Source: Sphingomonas sp. SRS2
GTDB taxonomy: Bacteria > Pseudomonadota > Alphaproteobacteria > Sphingomonadales > Sphingomonadaceae
Direction of reading: 5' to 3'
Assembly: GCF_000971055.1 (NCBI RefSeq)
Contig: NZ_LARW01000058.1
Coordinates: 1-64,000 of the forward strand
DNA length: 64,000 nucleotides
Under the pieces are notes generated by a model, which saw only the letters and a list, made by a program, of their open reading frames with translations, searched no databases and was not told the DNA's origin. The first letter of the stretch is position 1; every line of letters begins with the position of its first letter. Positions 38,267 through 47,151 of the stretch are shown here, piece by piece. The position numbers were made by a program, and so were the translations under genes.

Positions 38267-38802
38267 GGCTTTTCGCCGATCACATTGCCGCCTTCGAGAT
38301 AGCGGCACACCAGCACCTCATCCTCCGCGCTCGCGGCGATCGCGCAGCCGACTTCGGTAGTCGATCGCCAGACGAGCTGCGTATAATGGCCGACGTCGCG
38401 CCACTGACCAGTGGTGCTGTTGCGTGGAAACGGGCCGTTGACGAAGATCTTGCGCTCGTCGACCCACAGATTCACCATCTGCTCGGGCGTGTAATAGCCC
38501 CGGGTGCCACGCCAGAGATTCTCACCCTCCTCGCCATCGATCGCGTCGGTATAGTCGGCGGTATCGCTATGCTCGAGCCCCTCGATCAGGGTGAGCTGCA
38601 ACGCCCATTCGCGCGACTGGCGCGCAAGCCTTTCGCTCCATTTCAGCGGCGGGATGCCAAGGCGCACCCGCTCGGCATTGTGCGCGGCCAGCAGCCGGTC
38701 GTTGATATCCTGTGGCGTCCACAAGGGGGCTGCGCCACCGACAGCCAGCCAGACCATCGGCGCAACCATGAGACGAGCCGTCATCCGGCGCCACGGCATC
38801 AT
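38260..38802 (-). CDS. Exported CAP/SCP-domain protein
   Basis: The product has about 180 residues with a signal-like start (MMPWRRMTARLMVAPMVWLAVGG). The CAP fold is shown by LLAAHNAERVRLGIPPLKWS, the LEHSDT His region, GENLWRG and the CAP motif VGHYTQLVWRST followed by VGCAIA and VLVCRYLEGGN. Residues corresponding to the CAP cavity (two His, two Glu) appear present. The start at 38802 is chosen for signal quality, with ATG 38784 as an alternative. It is downstream of the aminopeptidase P gene on the same strand. Function of bacterial CAP proteins is poorly known. Confidence 0.88.
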   Translation of the reverse strand: MMPWRRMTARLMVAPMVWLAVGGAAPLWTPQDINDRLLAAHNAERVRLGIPPLKWSERLARQSREWALQLTLIEGLEHSDTADYTDAIDGEEGENLWRGTRGYYTPEQMVNLWVDERKIFVNGPFPRNSTTGQWRDVGHYTQLVWRSTTEVGCAIAASAEDEVLVCRYLEGGNVIGEKPY

Positions 38803-38893
38803 ATGCTCGTCAGCCCAATCCCCTGTGCCCCGCAACATGGGCCAACAGCCCAACCCGTACCGGCAACGACTCACCTGCCCGGACAAAGGATTT

Positions 38894-40699
38894 TTATGCT
38901 TGTGCGGTCGCGCTTTCAAGCAGCGGCGCAGTGGCCCGGACGAGCCAGTCCGCCGCCTCCCCTTCAAGCTGCGGCCCCACGATCCCGCGCACCCTGGCAT
39001 GATAGGCGTCGACCCAGGCGACCTCCCCGGCATCGAGCATCGAGACATCGATCAGCGCGCGCTCATATGGCGCGAAGGTCAGGGTCTCGAAGCCGAGCAT
39101 ATCCTTCTCGGCATCCGGCAGATCCTGTTCGACGGTGAGGATGAGATTCTCGATGCGGATGCCGTACTCGCCCGCCTTGTAATAGCCCGGCTCATTCGAG
39201 AGGATCATGCCCGGCTGGAGCGGTTCGTCGCCACCGCCGAAGGTGGCTATCCGCTGTGGTCCTTCATGCACCGACAGATAAGCGCCGACGCCATGGCCGG
39301 TGCCATGGGCATAATCCAGCCCGGCCGCCCACAAATATTGCCGCGCTAGGATATCGAGCTGGCCGCCGCGCGTTCCCTTCGGGAAGACTGCGCGGGCGAT
39401 CGCGAGATGACCCTTGAGCACCCGCGTATACCGGTCCCGCATCTCCGCAGTGGGCGTGCCGACCGCGATGGTACGGGTCACATCGGTGGTGCCGTCCTGA
39501 TATTGCCCGCCGGAGTCGACGAGGTAGAGCGAGCCCGGCTCGAGCTTGCGGTTTGTCTCCTCGCTAGCCCGGTAATGGACGACGGCGCCATTGGGTCCAG
39601 CGCCGGAGATGGTGTCAAACGACAAATCCTTGAGCAGCCCGGTTTCGGCGCGGAAGGCCTGAAGCTTGTCGGATGCGGTCAGTTCGTCGAGCCCGCCCCC
39701 GGGAGCCTCAACCGACAGCCAGTGGAGGAAGCGGCTCAGCGCCGCGCCGTCGCGCGCCTGGGCCGCCTTGTGCCCGGCTACCTCGACATCGTTCTTGATC
39801 GCCTTCGGCAACACTACTGGGTCGCGCGCCTCGATCAGCGCCGCGCCGCCGCCCGCCAGCGCCTCGAAGATAGCGGCCACCGCCCGCTCGGGATCGACCG
39901 CGACGGTCTTGCCCGCCATAGCTTTGAGCGCGGACTCGAACCCCTCGCGTGGATGCAGCCGCACGCCGTTGCCAAGATGCGCGCGAACCTCGTCGTCGAT
40001 CTTGTCGGGGGCGACATAGAGATCGGCGGTCGCATCGGCATGGACGACGGCATAGGCAAGCGCCACAGGAGTCCGGTCGACGTCCTGCCCACGAATGTTG
40101 AACGCCCAGGCGATCGAATCGAGCGCGGAGAGGACTGCCGAATCCGCCTTCTTCGCGGTCAGCCAGTCCGCAACGTCGGCGCGCTTGGCCGCCGAGCTCT
40201 TGCCGGTCAGCTCATCGGGCTGGACGACCAGCCGCGCCGCCGACGGCGCAGGCCGTTCAGGCCAGACGGTGTCGACGGGGTTGGTATCGACCGCGACCAA
40301 CTCAGCGCCCTTGCTCGCCAGTGCCTTCTGCGCCGCGATCACCCAGGTCCGGGTGTGGAGCCAGGGATCATAACCGATCCGTCCGCCATCGGGGGCGTGC
40401 GCCTCCAGCCAGTCGGCGGTGCTGGTCTGGGGCACCGACTGATAGCTCCAATGCTGGCCATCGACCTGTTCGCGGACCTGAAGCGTATAGCGCCCGTCGA
40501 CGAAGATCGCGGCTTCGGCGGGCAGCACCACCGCCGAGCCGGCCGAGCCCTGGAAGCCAGTCAGCCAGGCGAGGCGCTGCGCATAGGCGCCGACATATTC
40601 GCTCATATGCTCATCGGTCAGGGGGACGACGAATCCATCGAGCTTGCGGCGCGCGAGTTCTTCGCGGAGCGCCTTCAGACGGTCTTCATAGCTGGACAT
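38894..40699 (-). CDS. Xaa-Pro aminopeptidase (M24B)
   Basis: This cytoplasmic metallopeptidase of about 601 residues should cleave N-terminal residues ahead of proline. It has the three-part layout of long aminopeptidase P: two creatinase-like N-terminal domains (FVVPLTDEHMSEYV; AFNIRGQDVDRTPV) and a C-terminal pita-bread domain. Metal-binding residues lie in YLVDSGGQYQDGTTDVTRTI, GTGHGVGAYLSVHEGP and LSNEPGYYKAGEYGIRIEN. The start MSSYEDRL at 40699 is preferred over 40756 because family members begin there, with GAGG about 9 bases upstream. Confidence 0.93.
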   Translation of the reverse strand: MSSYEDRLKALREELARRKLDGFVVPLTDEHMSEYVGAYAQRLAWLTGFQGSAGSAVVLPAEAAIFVDGRYTLQVREQVDGQHWSYQSVPQTSTADWLEAHAPDGGRIGYDPWLHTRTWVIAAQKALASKGAELVAVDTNPVDTVWPERPAPSAARLVVQPDELTGKSSAAKRADVADWLTAKKADSAVLSALDSIAWAFNIRGQDVDRTPVALAYAVVHADATADLYVAPDKIDDEVRAHLGNGVRLHPREGFESALKAMAGKTVAVDPERAVAAIFEALAGGGAALIEARDPVVLPKAIKNDVEVAGHKAAQARDGAALSRFLHWLSVEAPGGGLDELTASDKLQAFRAETGLLKDLSFDTISGAGPNGAVVHYRASEETNRKLEPGSLYLVDSGGQYQDGTTDVTRTIAVGTPTAEMRDRYTRVLKGHLAIARAVFPKGTRGGQLDILARQYLWAAGLDYAHGTGHGVGAYLSVHEGPQRIATFGGGDEPLQPGMILSNEPGYYKAGEYGIRIENLILTVEQDLPDAEKDMLGFETLTFAPYERALIDVSMLDAGEVAWVDAYHARVRGIVGPQLEGEAADWLVRATAPLLESATAQA

Positions 40700-40785
40700 G
40701 GGGAGGAACCTCGATCGTGTTGCGATCAAGATAGGCGCGGCGCCGGGACGGGGCAATGTTTGACGTCCGCCGGCCCGGGATCTCC

Positions 40786-41322
40786 TCAGCCCTTCGCGAC
40801 CGCCGCCTTGTGCTTCCGCCCTTCGACGACATAGCCCGCAACGCCTTTTTGATTCCGGGCGATCTCCTCGGGCGTCAGGTCACGCATATATTTGGCCGGG
40901 CGGCCGCTCCACAGCTGGCCGGCGGGGATGCGTTTGCCGGGGGTCAGCATCGCGCCCGCCGCCAGCATCCCATCCGACTCGATGACACAGCCGTCCATCA
41001 CGATCGCGCCGAAGCCGACAAAGGCGCGGTCGTGCAGCGTGCAGCCATGGACCATTGCGAGATGGCCGATCAGGACATCGTCACCGATCACCGTGGAGTG
41101 AGTGCCGGCCGAGATATGGATGACGCTGCCATCCTGGACGTTGGTGCGTGCGCCGATGCGGATATGATGCACATCGCCCCGGATGACGACATTGTACCAG
41201 ATGCTCGACTCCGCGCCGATCTCGACATTGCCGATCACTCGCGCTCCGGGTGCGACGAATGCGTCAGGATCGATCTTGGGGGTGGTGCCCTCATAGGTCA
41301 GGATGGTTGCGTCGTTGCTCAT
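40786..41322 (-). CDS. Gamma-carbonic anhydrase-like hexapeptide protein
   Basis: The product has 178 residues and forms a left-handed beta-helix of hexapeptide repeats (VIGNVEIGAESSIWYNVVIR and onwards). The metal His ligands expected for gamma-class carbonic anhydrases are present in RGDVHHIRIG and GHLAMVHGC. Its start overlaps the GNAT gene stop (ATGA), and it is the last gene of a hemB-GNAT-gamma-CA operon. Activity is likely but unproven, since many relatives are annotated only as transferases. Confidence 0.92.
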   Translation of the reverse strand: MSNDATILTYEGTTPKIDPDAFVAPGARVIGNVEIGAESSIWYNVVIRGDVHHIRIGARTNVQDGSVIHISAGTHSTVIGDDVLIGHLAMVHGCTLHDRAFVGFGAIVMDGCVIESDGMLAAGAMLTPGKRIPAGQLWSGRPAKYMRDLTPEEIARNQKGVAGYVVEGRKHKAAVAKG

Positions 41323-41852
41323 GCGGGTCTTCCGATAGTGTAGACGATATGCGGTTTCAGCCGTTCTTCGAGGCCCGGCTGGGGATGGTTGAAATCCAGA
41401 TCGCGCCGGCGTTGCATGCCGAGCCGTTCCATCAAGCCCCAGCTCCGGCTGTTGGCGGGCACGGTCATCGCCCAGATCGCGTCGGCATCGGTATTGGCCC
41501 AGCCCCAGGCAAGGCTGGCGGCAGCTGCCTCGCGCGCATAGCCCGCGCCCCAATGCGCGGCGGCCAGCCGCCAGCCGATTTCGACACGTCCTTCGATCGG
41601 CGTGCTGATCGCGCCCGGTTTCAGCCCGCAAAAACCCAGAAAGGCTCCGTCTTGCTTTCGCTCAACCGCCCAGAAGCAATAGCCGGCATCGGCAAGGAAC
41701 CCATTCTGCCGCGCGGTCATGACATCAATATCGTCATGACCCAACGGCGGACCGAGATACTCCATCACCGCCGGGTCGTTGCCCATCGCGTGGAACGGCG
41801 CCTTGTCGGCCTCGACCCAGCCGCGCAACACCAAACGCTCGGTCTCGATCAT
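41319..41852 (-). CDS. GNAT family N-acetyltransferase (RimJ/RimL-like)
   Basis: The 177-residue protein starts METERLVLRG in the style MIETERLVLRGW of RimJ/RimL-type acetyltransferases. The acetyl-CoA-binding region is EIGWRLAAAHWGAGYAREAA, followed by VPANSRSWGLMERLGMQ. It is coupled by four-base overlaps to hemB upstream and the hexapeptide gene downstream. The substrate is unknown. Confidence 0.92.
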   Translation of the reverse strand: MIETERLVLRGWVEADKAPFHAMGNDPAVMEYLGPPLGHDDIDVMTARQNGFLADAGYCFWAVERKQDGAFLGFCGLKPGAISTPIEGRVEIGWRLAAAHWGAGYAREAAAASLAWGWANTDADAIWAMTVPANSRSWGLMERLGMQRRRDLDFNHPQPGLEERLKPHIVYTIGRPA

Positions 41853-42841
41853 GCGCCGAGCAGGCGCGCCGCATGGAGCGCATGGTAGGTCAGCACCCCC
41901 GACGCCCCGGCGCGCTTGAACGCCATCAGCGTCTCCAGCACCATCGCGTCGCGATCGGCCGCCCCGGCAGCCACGGCGTGCTCGATCATCGCATATTCGC
42001 CCGACACCTGATAAGCGAACACCGGCACCTCGAAGCGCTCCTTCACGAGCCGGACGATGTCGAGATAGGGCAGCCCCGGCTTCACCATCACGCTGTCCGC
42101 GCCCTCGGCCAAGTCCAGCGCGACCTCGCGCAGCGCCTCCTCGGCATTGGCAGGGTCCATCTGATAGCCCTTCTTGTCGCCTTTCAGCAGGCCACGCGTA
42201 TCGACCGCGTCACGGAACGGGCCGTAGAAGGCGGAGGCATATTTGGCAGCATACGCCATGATCTGGATGTCGACATGGCCACTCGCCTCCAGCGCCGCCC
42301 GGATCGCGCCGACGCGCCCGTCCATCATGTCGGACGGAGCGACGATGTCGCTGCCCGCCTCAGCCTGCACCAGCGCCTGGGCAACCAGCACCCCGCTGGT
42401 GGGATCGTTCAGGACATGGCCGGTGGCGTCGACCAGCCCGTCATGGCCATGGCTGGTATAGGGATCGAGCGCGACATCGGTCAGCACGCCGATATCGGGC
42501 ACCGCGTCCTTGATCGCCCGGATCCCCCGGCACATCAGATTGTCGGGATTGAGCGCCTCGCGCCCGTCGTCGCTGCGCAATTCGCGCGGCGTGTTAGGAA
42601 ACAGCGCGAGGCACGGGATCCCGGCGGCCTTCGCTTCCCGCGCGCGATCGGCAAGCTGTGCGAGTGGCCAGCGCGATACGCCGGGCAGCGAGGCGATCGG
42701 CTCGACATCCGCGCCATTGGCGATGAACAGCGGCCAGATCAGGTCGGAGGGGGTCAGCACCTGTTCGGCGAACATGGCACGGCTCCAGCCATGACGGCGC
42801 GGGCGACGCAGGCGAAGCGCGGGATAGGAGGCGTGAGTCAT
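41849..42841 (-). CDS. hemB: Delta-aminolevulinic acid dehydratase (porphobilinogen synthase)
   Basis: This 330-residue TIM-barrel enzyme condenses two aminolevulinates to porphobilinogen in heme synthesis. The two Schiff-base lysines lie in IMAYAAKYASAFYGPFRDA and SVMVKPGLPYLD. The metal loop reads DVALDPYTSHGHDG with Asp/Ala instead of cysteines, so this is the Mg-dependent, zinc-independent type. ATG 42841 is the start, since the frame continues upstream only into poorly related sequence. It leads the GNAT and gamma-CA genes. Confidence 0.96.
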   Translation of the reverse strand: MTHASYPALRLRRPRRHGWSRAMFAEQVLTPSDLIWPLFIANGADVEPIASLPGVSRWPLAQLADRAREAKAAGIPCLALFPNTPRELRSDDGREALNPDNLMCRGIRAIKDAVPDIGVLTDVALDPYTSHGHDGLVDATGHVLNDPTSGVLVAQALVQAEAGSDIVAPSDMMDGRVGAIRAALEASGHVDIQIMAYAAKYASAFYGPFRDAVDTRGLLKGDKKGYQMDPANAEEALREVALDLAEGADSVMVKPGLPYLDIVRLVKERFEVPVFAYQVSGEYAMIEHAVAAGAADRDAMVLETLMAFKRAGASGVLTYHALHAARLLGA

Positions 42842-42935
42842 GCGCGGTGCTTTAGCGGCTGGAGGCTTGGGGTGCAAAGCCACGCTACGCGAACGGTCTG
42901 GACCCGAAACAGACAGTCGCGCGTTGGCCCGCTGC

Positions 42936-43844
42936 ATGACTGATCCCCAATCCCCTGCCCGCTCCGCCATCCTGATCGTCAACGCCCTGTCTCGCCAGGG
43001 CCGAAAGCAATATGACGCCGCCTGCGCCGGGCTGCGTGCGGCGGGCGTCGACCTGCTGGACGCGATCGCGATCGACGAGCCGGGCACGCTGAACGACAAA
43101 GTGGCCGAGGCCGTGGCGCGCAAGCCGTCGATGCTGATCATCGGCGGTGGCGACGGATCGCTGTCCTGCGCCGTCGATCAACTCGTCGGCACCGACACCA
43201 TCTTCGGAATCCTGCCGCTCGGCACCGCGAACAGCTTCGCCCGCTCGCTCGAAATACCGCTTGATCTCGACGGCGCGATCAAGGTGATCGCCGAAGGCGC
43301 GCCGCGCCGGATCGACCTCGGCATGATCGACGACGACTATTACTGCAACTGCGCCGCTATCGGCCTGTCCACCAAGATTGGCGGACATATCCCGCCCGTC
43401 CTCAAGAAGACGCTGGGGCGGCTCGGCTATCTGATCTGGGCGAGCTATCAGTCGATGAAATTCAAATCGTTCAAGCTGATCGTTACCCATGACGGGGTGC
43501 GGGAGACGGTCGACGCGCTGGAGGTCCGTATCGCCAACGGCTCCTACCATGGCGGAGTCGAGCTGATCGACGAGGCCGATCCGCAGAGTGGGGAAATCGT
43601 CGTCCAGGTGGTCGTCGGCCGTTCGCCCGCGCAGCTCGGCTGGAGCTGGTTCACCAGCTATTTGCGGCTGCGCGCGCGCAAGGACACCACGATCGAGTAT
43701 CGCGGCCGGGAAATCCGGGTCGAAACCGTGCCGCCGCTTAAGATCTCGATCGACGGCGAGGTACTCGCCAAGACACCCTTCACCGCAAGGGTCGCCGTCA
43801 AGGCGGTTCGCGTGATGGCTCCGCTAGACGCCGAAGGTCACTAG
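42936..43844 (+). CDS. Diacylglycerol/lipid kinase family protein
   Basis: The 302-residue protein of the DagK catalytic fold (YegS/LCB5-like) has the nucleotide-binding motif LIIGGGDGSLSCAVDQLV and then GILPLGTANSFARSLEIP. The second beta domain includes IDLGMIDDDYYCNCAAIGLS and ISIDGEVLAKTP. It should phosphorylate a membrane lipid; the substrate is not defined. ATG 42936 is chosen because homology begins there. It is divergent from hemB, and its 3' end overlaps the convergent VOC gene by 21 bases. Confidence 0.92.
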   Translation: MTDPQSPARSAILIVNALSRQGRKQYDAACAGLRAAGVDLLDAIAIDEPGTLNDKVAEAVARKPSMLIIGGGDGSLSCAVDQLVGTDTIFGILPLGTANSFARSLEIPLDLDGAIKVIAEGAPRRIDLGMIDDDYYCNCAAIGLSTKIGGHIPPVLKKTLGRLGYLIWASYQSMKFKSFKLIVTHDGVRETVDALEVRIANGSYHGGVELIDEADPQSGEIVVQVVVGRSPAQLGWSWFTSYLRLRARKDTTIEYRGREIRVETVPPLKISIDGEVLAKTPFTARVAVKAVRVMAPLDAEGH

Positions 43845-44246
43845 ACCCCGGTCGTCGATCGCCCAGGCCGGGTTCCACGCGATTTCCCAGGCATGATCGT
43901 CCGGATCGGCGACATAGCCCCGAAAGCCGCCATGGGGCGGCGCATCGCCTTCGCGCAGCAGCGTCCCGCCGGCTGCGACCAGCCTGTCGATGAGCTGCTT
44001 CACCGCTTCCGGCGAGTCGACATTATGCGCCAATGCGAAAGCCCCTGGGCGGCCGAGCCCCTGCCGCTGCATGTCCGCCTCCAGCGCACTCTGAAGCCAC
44101 ATGCCGAGGACGAAACCGTTCATCTGATAAAAGGCGATCTCGTCATTCTCGAACGCCGGAGTCCAGCCGAAGCCTTCTCCGTAAAAGCGTTTTGAACGAT
44201 CGGGATCGCTTATGCCGAGCGTGATGACCGAAAGCTGTTGCTGCAT
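43824..44246 (-). CDS. VOC (glyoxalase/bleomycin-resistance) superfamily protein
   Basis: The 140-residue protein has two beta-alpha-beta-beta-beta units: VITLGISDPDRSKRFYGEGF and AFALAHNVDSPEAVKQLIDR followed by GYVADPDDHAWEIAWNP. This is typical of VOC proteins annotated as glyoxalase. Metal-ligand identity is not clear enough to name an activity. It converges with the lipid kinase gene. Confidence 0.88.
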   Translation of the reverse strand: MQQQLSVITLGISDPDRSKRFYGEGFGWTPAFENDEIAFYQMNGFVLGMWLQSALEADMQRQGLGRPGAFALAHNVDSPEAVKQLIDRLVAAGGTLLREGDAPPHGGFRGYVADPDDHAWEIAWNPAWAIDDRGLVTFGV

Positions 44247-44309
44247 GTTCGCACCCTCCGCCTTGCCAACGACCAGATGCGCCGGGTTTCACCACGCCGG
44301 AGCGTACGA

Positions 44310-46985
44310 TCAGCCCAGCCGCGCCAACGCCGCGCTCAGCTGCTCTGCTTCGAGGCTCTTCTCGGCATGGTCCCGGCGTGCCTTGTCGAGCGCTTCGGGC
44401 TTGGCCTTTTCGACGAAGGCGGGATTGCCGAGGCGGGCGGCGAGACCGTCACGCTCCTTGCTGGCCGCCGCGATCCCCTTGGCCAGGCGCGCGCGCTCGG
44501 CGTCGAGATCGATCACGCCTTCCAGTGGCAGCACATAAGTCGCTTCATCGACGACGACCTGCGCGGCGCTGCCGACCGGGGCATCGCCCTCGGCCAAGTC
44601 GATCCGCGCGAGGCGCGCGATCACTGCCGCATTCGCCACGAGCCGCGACCGCGTCAGATCGCTGGCATCACGCGCATAGGCCGGCATGCGCGCGCCCGGC
44701 GGCACGTTCAGCCCGGTCCTCGCCCCGCGCACTTCGCTCACCATGCGGATCAGCCAGTCGATCTCCTGCTGCGCCGCCGGGTCGATCGCCCGCGCATCGG
44801 CCATCGGCCATTTCGCGACGATGATGTCGTATGGCCGCTCGCCCAGCGCATGCCACAGCTCTTCGGTGATGAAGGGCATGAACGGGTGGAGCATCACCAG
44901 GATCTGGTCGAGCGCCCAGCCCGCGACGGCGCGGGTCTCGGCGGCATGGCCCTCGTCCGCACCCTCGGCGAGCAGCGGCTTGGTCAATTCAATATACCAG
45001 TCGCAGAAGCTGGCCCAGGTGAAGTGGTAAATCGTGTTCGCCGCCTCGTCGTAGCGCAGGTCGGCAATGGCGAGGTCGAGCGCCTGCACCGTCTTGACCG
45101 TCTCGGCGATGATCCAGCGATTGACCGCCAGCTCCGCCTTCGGCGCCGCGATCGACGCCGATGCTCCGATGCCGTTGCCCTGCGCGAAGCGTGCGGCGTT
45201 CCACAGCTTGGTCGCGAAGTTGCGATAGCCCTCGACGCGTTTCTCATCGAGTTTGATGTCGCGGCCCTGGCTCTCCATGGCTGTGAGCGTGAAGCGCAGC
45301 GCATCGGCGCCATATTTGTCGATCAGGCCGAGAGGATCGACGGTGTTGCCCTTGGACTTCGACATCTTCGAGCCATCGGCGGCACGGACAAGTCCGTGCA
45401 GATACAAGGTCTTGAAAGGCACTTCGCCCATGAAGTGCAAACCCTGCATGATCATGCGGGCATCCCAGAAGAACAGGATATCGAAGCCCGAGATCAGCAC
45501 GTCATTGGGATAATGGCGCGTCAGCAGCGAGCGCCCCGCCCCCGCCGGATCGCCCTGCAACGGCGCGTCGGGCCAGCCGAGCGTGCCGAACGGCCACAGT
45601 GCCGAGGAGAACCAGGTGTCGAGCACGTCGCTGTCACGGGTCAGTTTCCGGCCCGCGCCCGCCAGCGCCTGCGCGCCTGCCTCGTCCTCAGCGACGTAAA
45701 CCTCGCCGTCCTCGTTATACCAGGCCGGGATCTGATGCCCCCACCAGAGCTGGCGCGAGACGCACCACGGCTGGATATTTTCAAGCCAGTTATAATAGGT
45801 CTTGGTCCAGCTTTCGGGGACGACCTTGATCGCGCCCGATCGCACCGCTTCGATCGCGGGCTTCGCCAGCGTCTCGGCATCGACATACCATTGGTCGGTG
45901 AGCCAGGGCTCGATCACCACGCCCGAGCGGTCGCCATAGGGCGTCTGGATGATCCGGTCCTCGATCTTCTCCAGCAGGCCGGCGTCGTCGATCGCATCGA
46001 TCACCTTGCCGCGCGCCTCGAAGCGGTCGAGGCCAAGATAGTCCGGCGGGATCAGGCCGTCCGAGGTCTGGACGACCTTCGCCTCGGCATCGAGCATGTT
46101 GAGCATCTGGCCGGCCTTGAAGCCCGCGCGCTTACCCACCTCGAAATCGTTGAAGTCGTGCCCCGGCGTAATCTTCACCGCGCCCGAGCCCAGTTCCGGA
46201 TCGGCATGCTCGTCGGCGACGATCGGAATCAGCCGGCCGGTGATTGGCAGCCTCACCTGCTTGCCGATCAACGCCTTGTAGCGATCATCCTCCGGATTCA
46301 CCGCGACCGCCATGTCGGCGAGCATCGTTTCAGGCCGCGTCGTCGCGACCGAAATCGCGCCGGAACCATCGGCGAGCGGATAGGAGAAATGCCAGAATTT
46401 CCCTTGGATTTCCTTCGTTTCAACCTCGAGATCGGAGATCGCGGTCTTCAGGCCGGGATCCCAGTTCACCAGCCGCTTGTCGCGATAGAGCAGCTTCTGA
46501 TTGTAGAGATCGACGAACACCTTGAGGACGGCCTTCGAGAAGCCCTCGTCCATGGTAAAGCGCTCGTTCGCCCAGTCGCATGACGCGCCGAGACGGCGGA
46601 GTTGACGGGTGATCGTGCCGCCGCTCTCTTCCTTCCATTCCCAGACCTTCGCGATGAACTCGTCGCGGCTGAAATCGGTGCGCTTTTGGCCGGCGGCGTT
46701 GAGCTGCCGCTCGACCACCATCTGGGTCGCGATGCCGGCATGATCGGTGCCGACCACCCATAGCGCGTCCTTGCCCTTCAGCCGGGCGTGACGGATCAGC
46801 ACGTCCTGCAGCGTGTCATCAAGCGCATGGCCGATATGCAGGCTACCGGTGACATTGGGCGGCGGGATGACGATCGTGTACGGTTCGGCATCGGGGCGCT
46901 CGGGGCGGAACAGCCCCTGCTCTTCCCAATATTTATACCAACGCGCTTCGATGGCGGCGGGGTCGAACGTCTTGTCTATCGTCAT
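44310..46985 (-). CDS. valS: Valyl-tRNA synthetase
   Basis: This 891-residue class I synthetase has HIGH at 50-53 ([13 protein letters not shown]). The editing domain in the middle has [19 protein letters not shown]. The KMSKS loop is at about 540 ([16 protein letters not shown]). The anticodon-binding domain is followed by a C-terminal coiled coil ([20 protein letters not shown]). ATG 46985 (MTIDKTFDP) is used, because the earlier in-frame start lacks homology. In many alphaproteobacteria a PopZ-type gene lies just upstream. Here an S9 peptidase gene intervenes. Confidence 0.97.
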   Translation of the reverse strand: MTIDKTFDPAAIEARWYKYWEEQGLFRPERPDAEPYTIVIPPPNVTGSLHIGHALDDTLQDVLIRHARLKGKDALWVVGTDHAGIATQMVVERQLNAAGQKRTDFSRDEFIAKVWEWKEESGGTITRQLRRLGASCDWANERFTMDEGFSKAVLKVFVDLYNQKLLYRDKRLVNWDPGLKTAISDLEVETKEIQGKFWHFSYPLADGSGAISVATTRPETMLADMAVAVNPEDDRYKALIGKQVRLPITGRLIPIVADEHADPELGSGAVKITPGHDFNDFEVGKRAGFKAGQMLNMLDAEAKVVQTSDGLIPPDYLGLDRFEARGKVIDAIDDAGLLEKIEDRIIQTPYGDRSGVVIEPWLTDQWYVDAETLAKPAIEAVRSGAIKVVPESWTKTYYNWLENIQPWCVSRQLWWGHQIPAWYNEDGEVYVAEDEAGAQALAGAGRKLTRDSDVLDTWFSSALWPFGTLGWPDAPLQGDPAGAGRSLLTRHYPNDVLISGFDILFFWDARMIMQGLHFMGEVPFKTLYLHGLVRAADGSKMSKSKGNTVDPLGLIDKYGADALRFTLTAMESQGRDIKLDEKRVEGYRNFATKLWNAARFAQGNGIGASASIAAPKAELAVNRWIIAETVKTVQALDLAIADLRYDEAANTIYHFTWASFCDWYIELTKPLLAEGADEGHAAETRAVAGWALDQILVMLHPFMPFITEELWHALGERPYDIIVAKWPMADARAIDPAAQQEIDWLIRMVSEVRGARTGLNVPPGARMPAYARDASDLTRSRLVANAAVIARLARIDLAEGDAPVGSAAQVVVDEATYVLPLEGVIDLDAERARLAKGIAAASKERDGLAARLGNPAFVEKAKPEALDKARRDHAEKSLEAEQLSAALARLG

Positions 46986-47051
46986 GATGGGGCTGGCTTT
47001 AGCGGGGGAATGCGGGCGGACGCCACCCGTTTTTACGCGACATGCAAAAAG

Positions 47052-47133
47052 CGTCATTCCAGCGCAGGCTGGGATCTCGGGGGGCGCAAGGGCGCGCTAT
47101 CCTCCCGAGACCCCAGCCTGCGCCGGGGTGACG
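47052..47133. repeat. REP-like palindrome between valS and S9 peptidase genes
   Basis: Two arms of about 30 bases (47052-47081 and 47104-47133) are inverted repeats with four mismatches around a 22-base loop. The core gcgcaggctggg is of the kind repeated many times between genes in sphingomonads and related bacteria. It could stop or stabilise the peptidase transcript, but its main interest is as a dispersed repeat. Confidence 0.8.
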
Positions 47134-47151
47134 ATCAGGAAACAGGGACAA

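Noticed and set aside
44238-46583. 781-codon open frame on the plus strand
   Set aside because: It is antisense to valS, whose HIGH and KMSKS motifs are intact. No homology-like motif is seen in the antisense frame.
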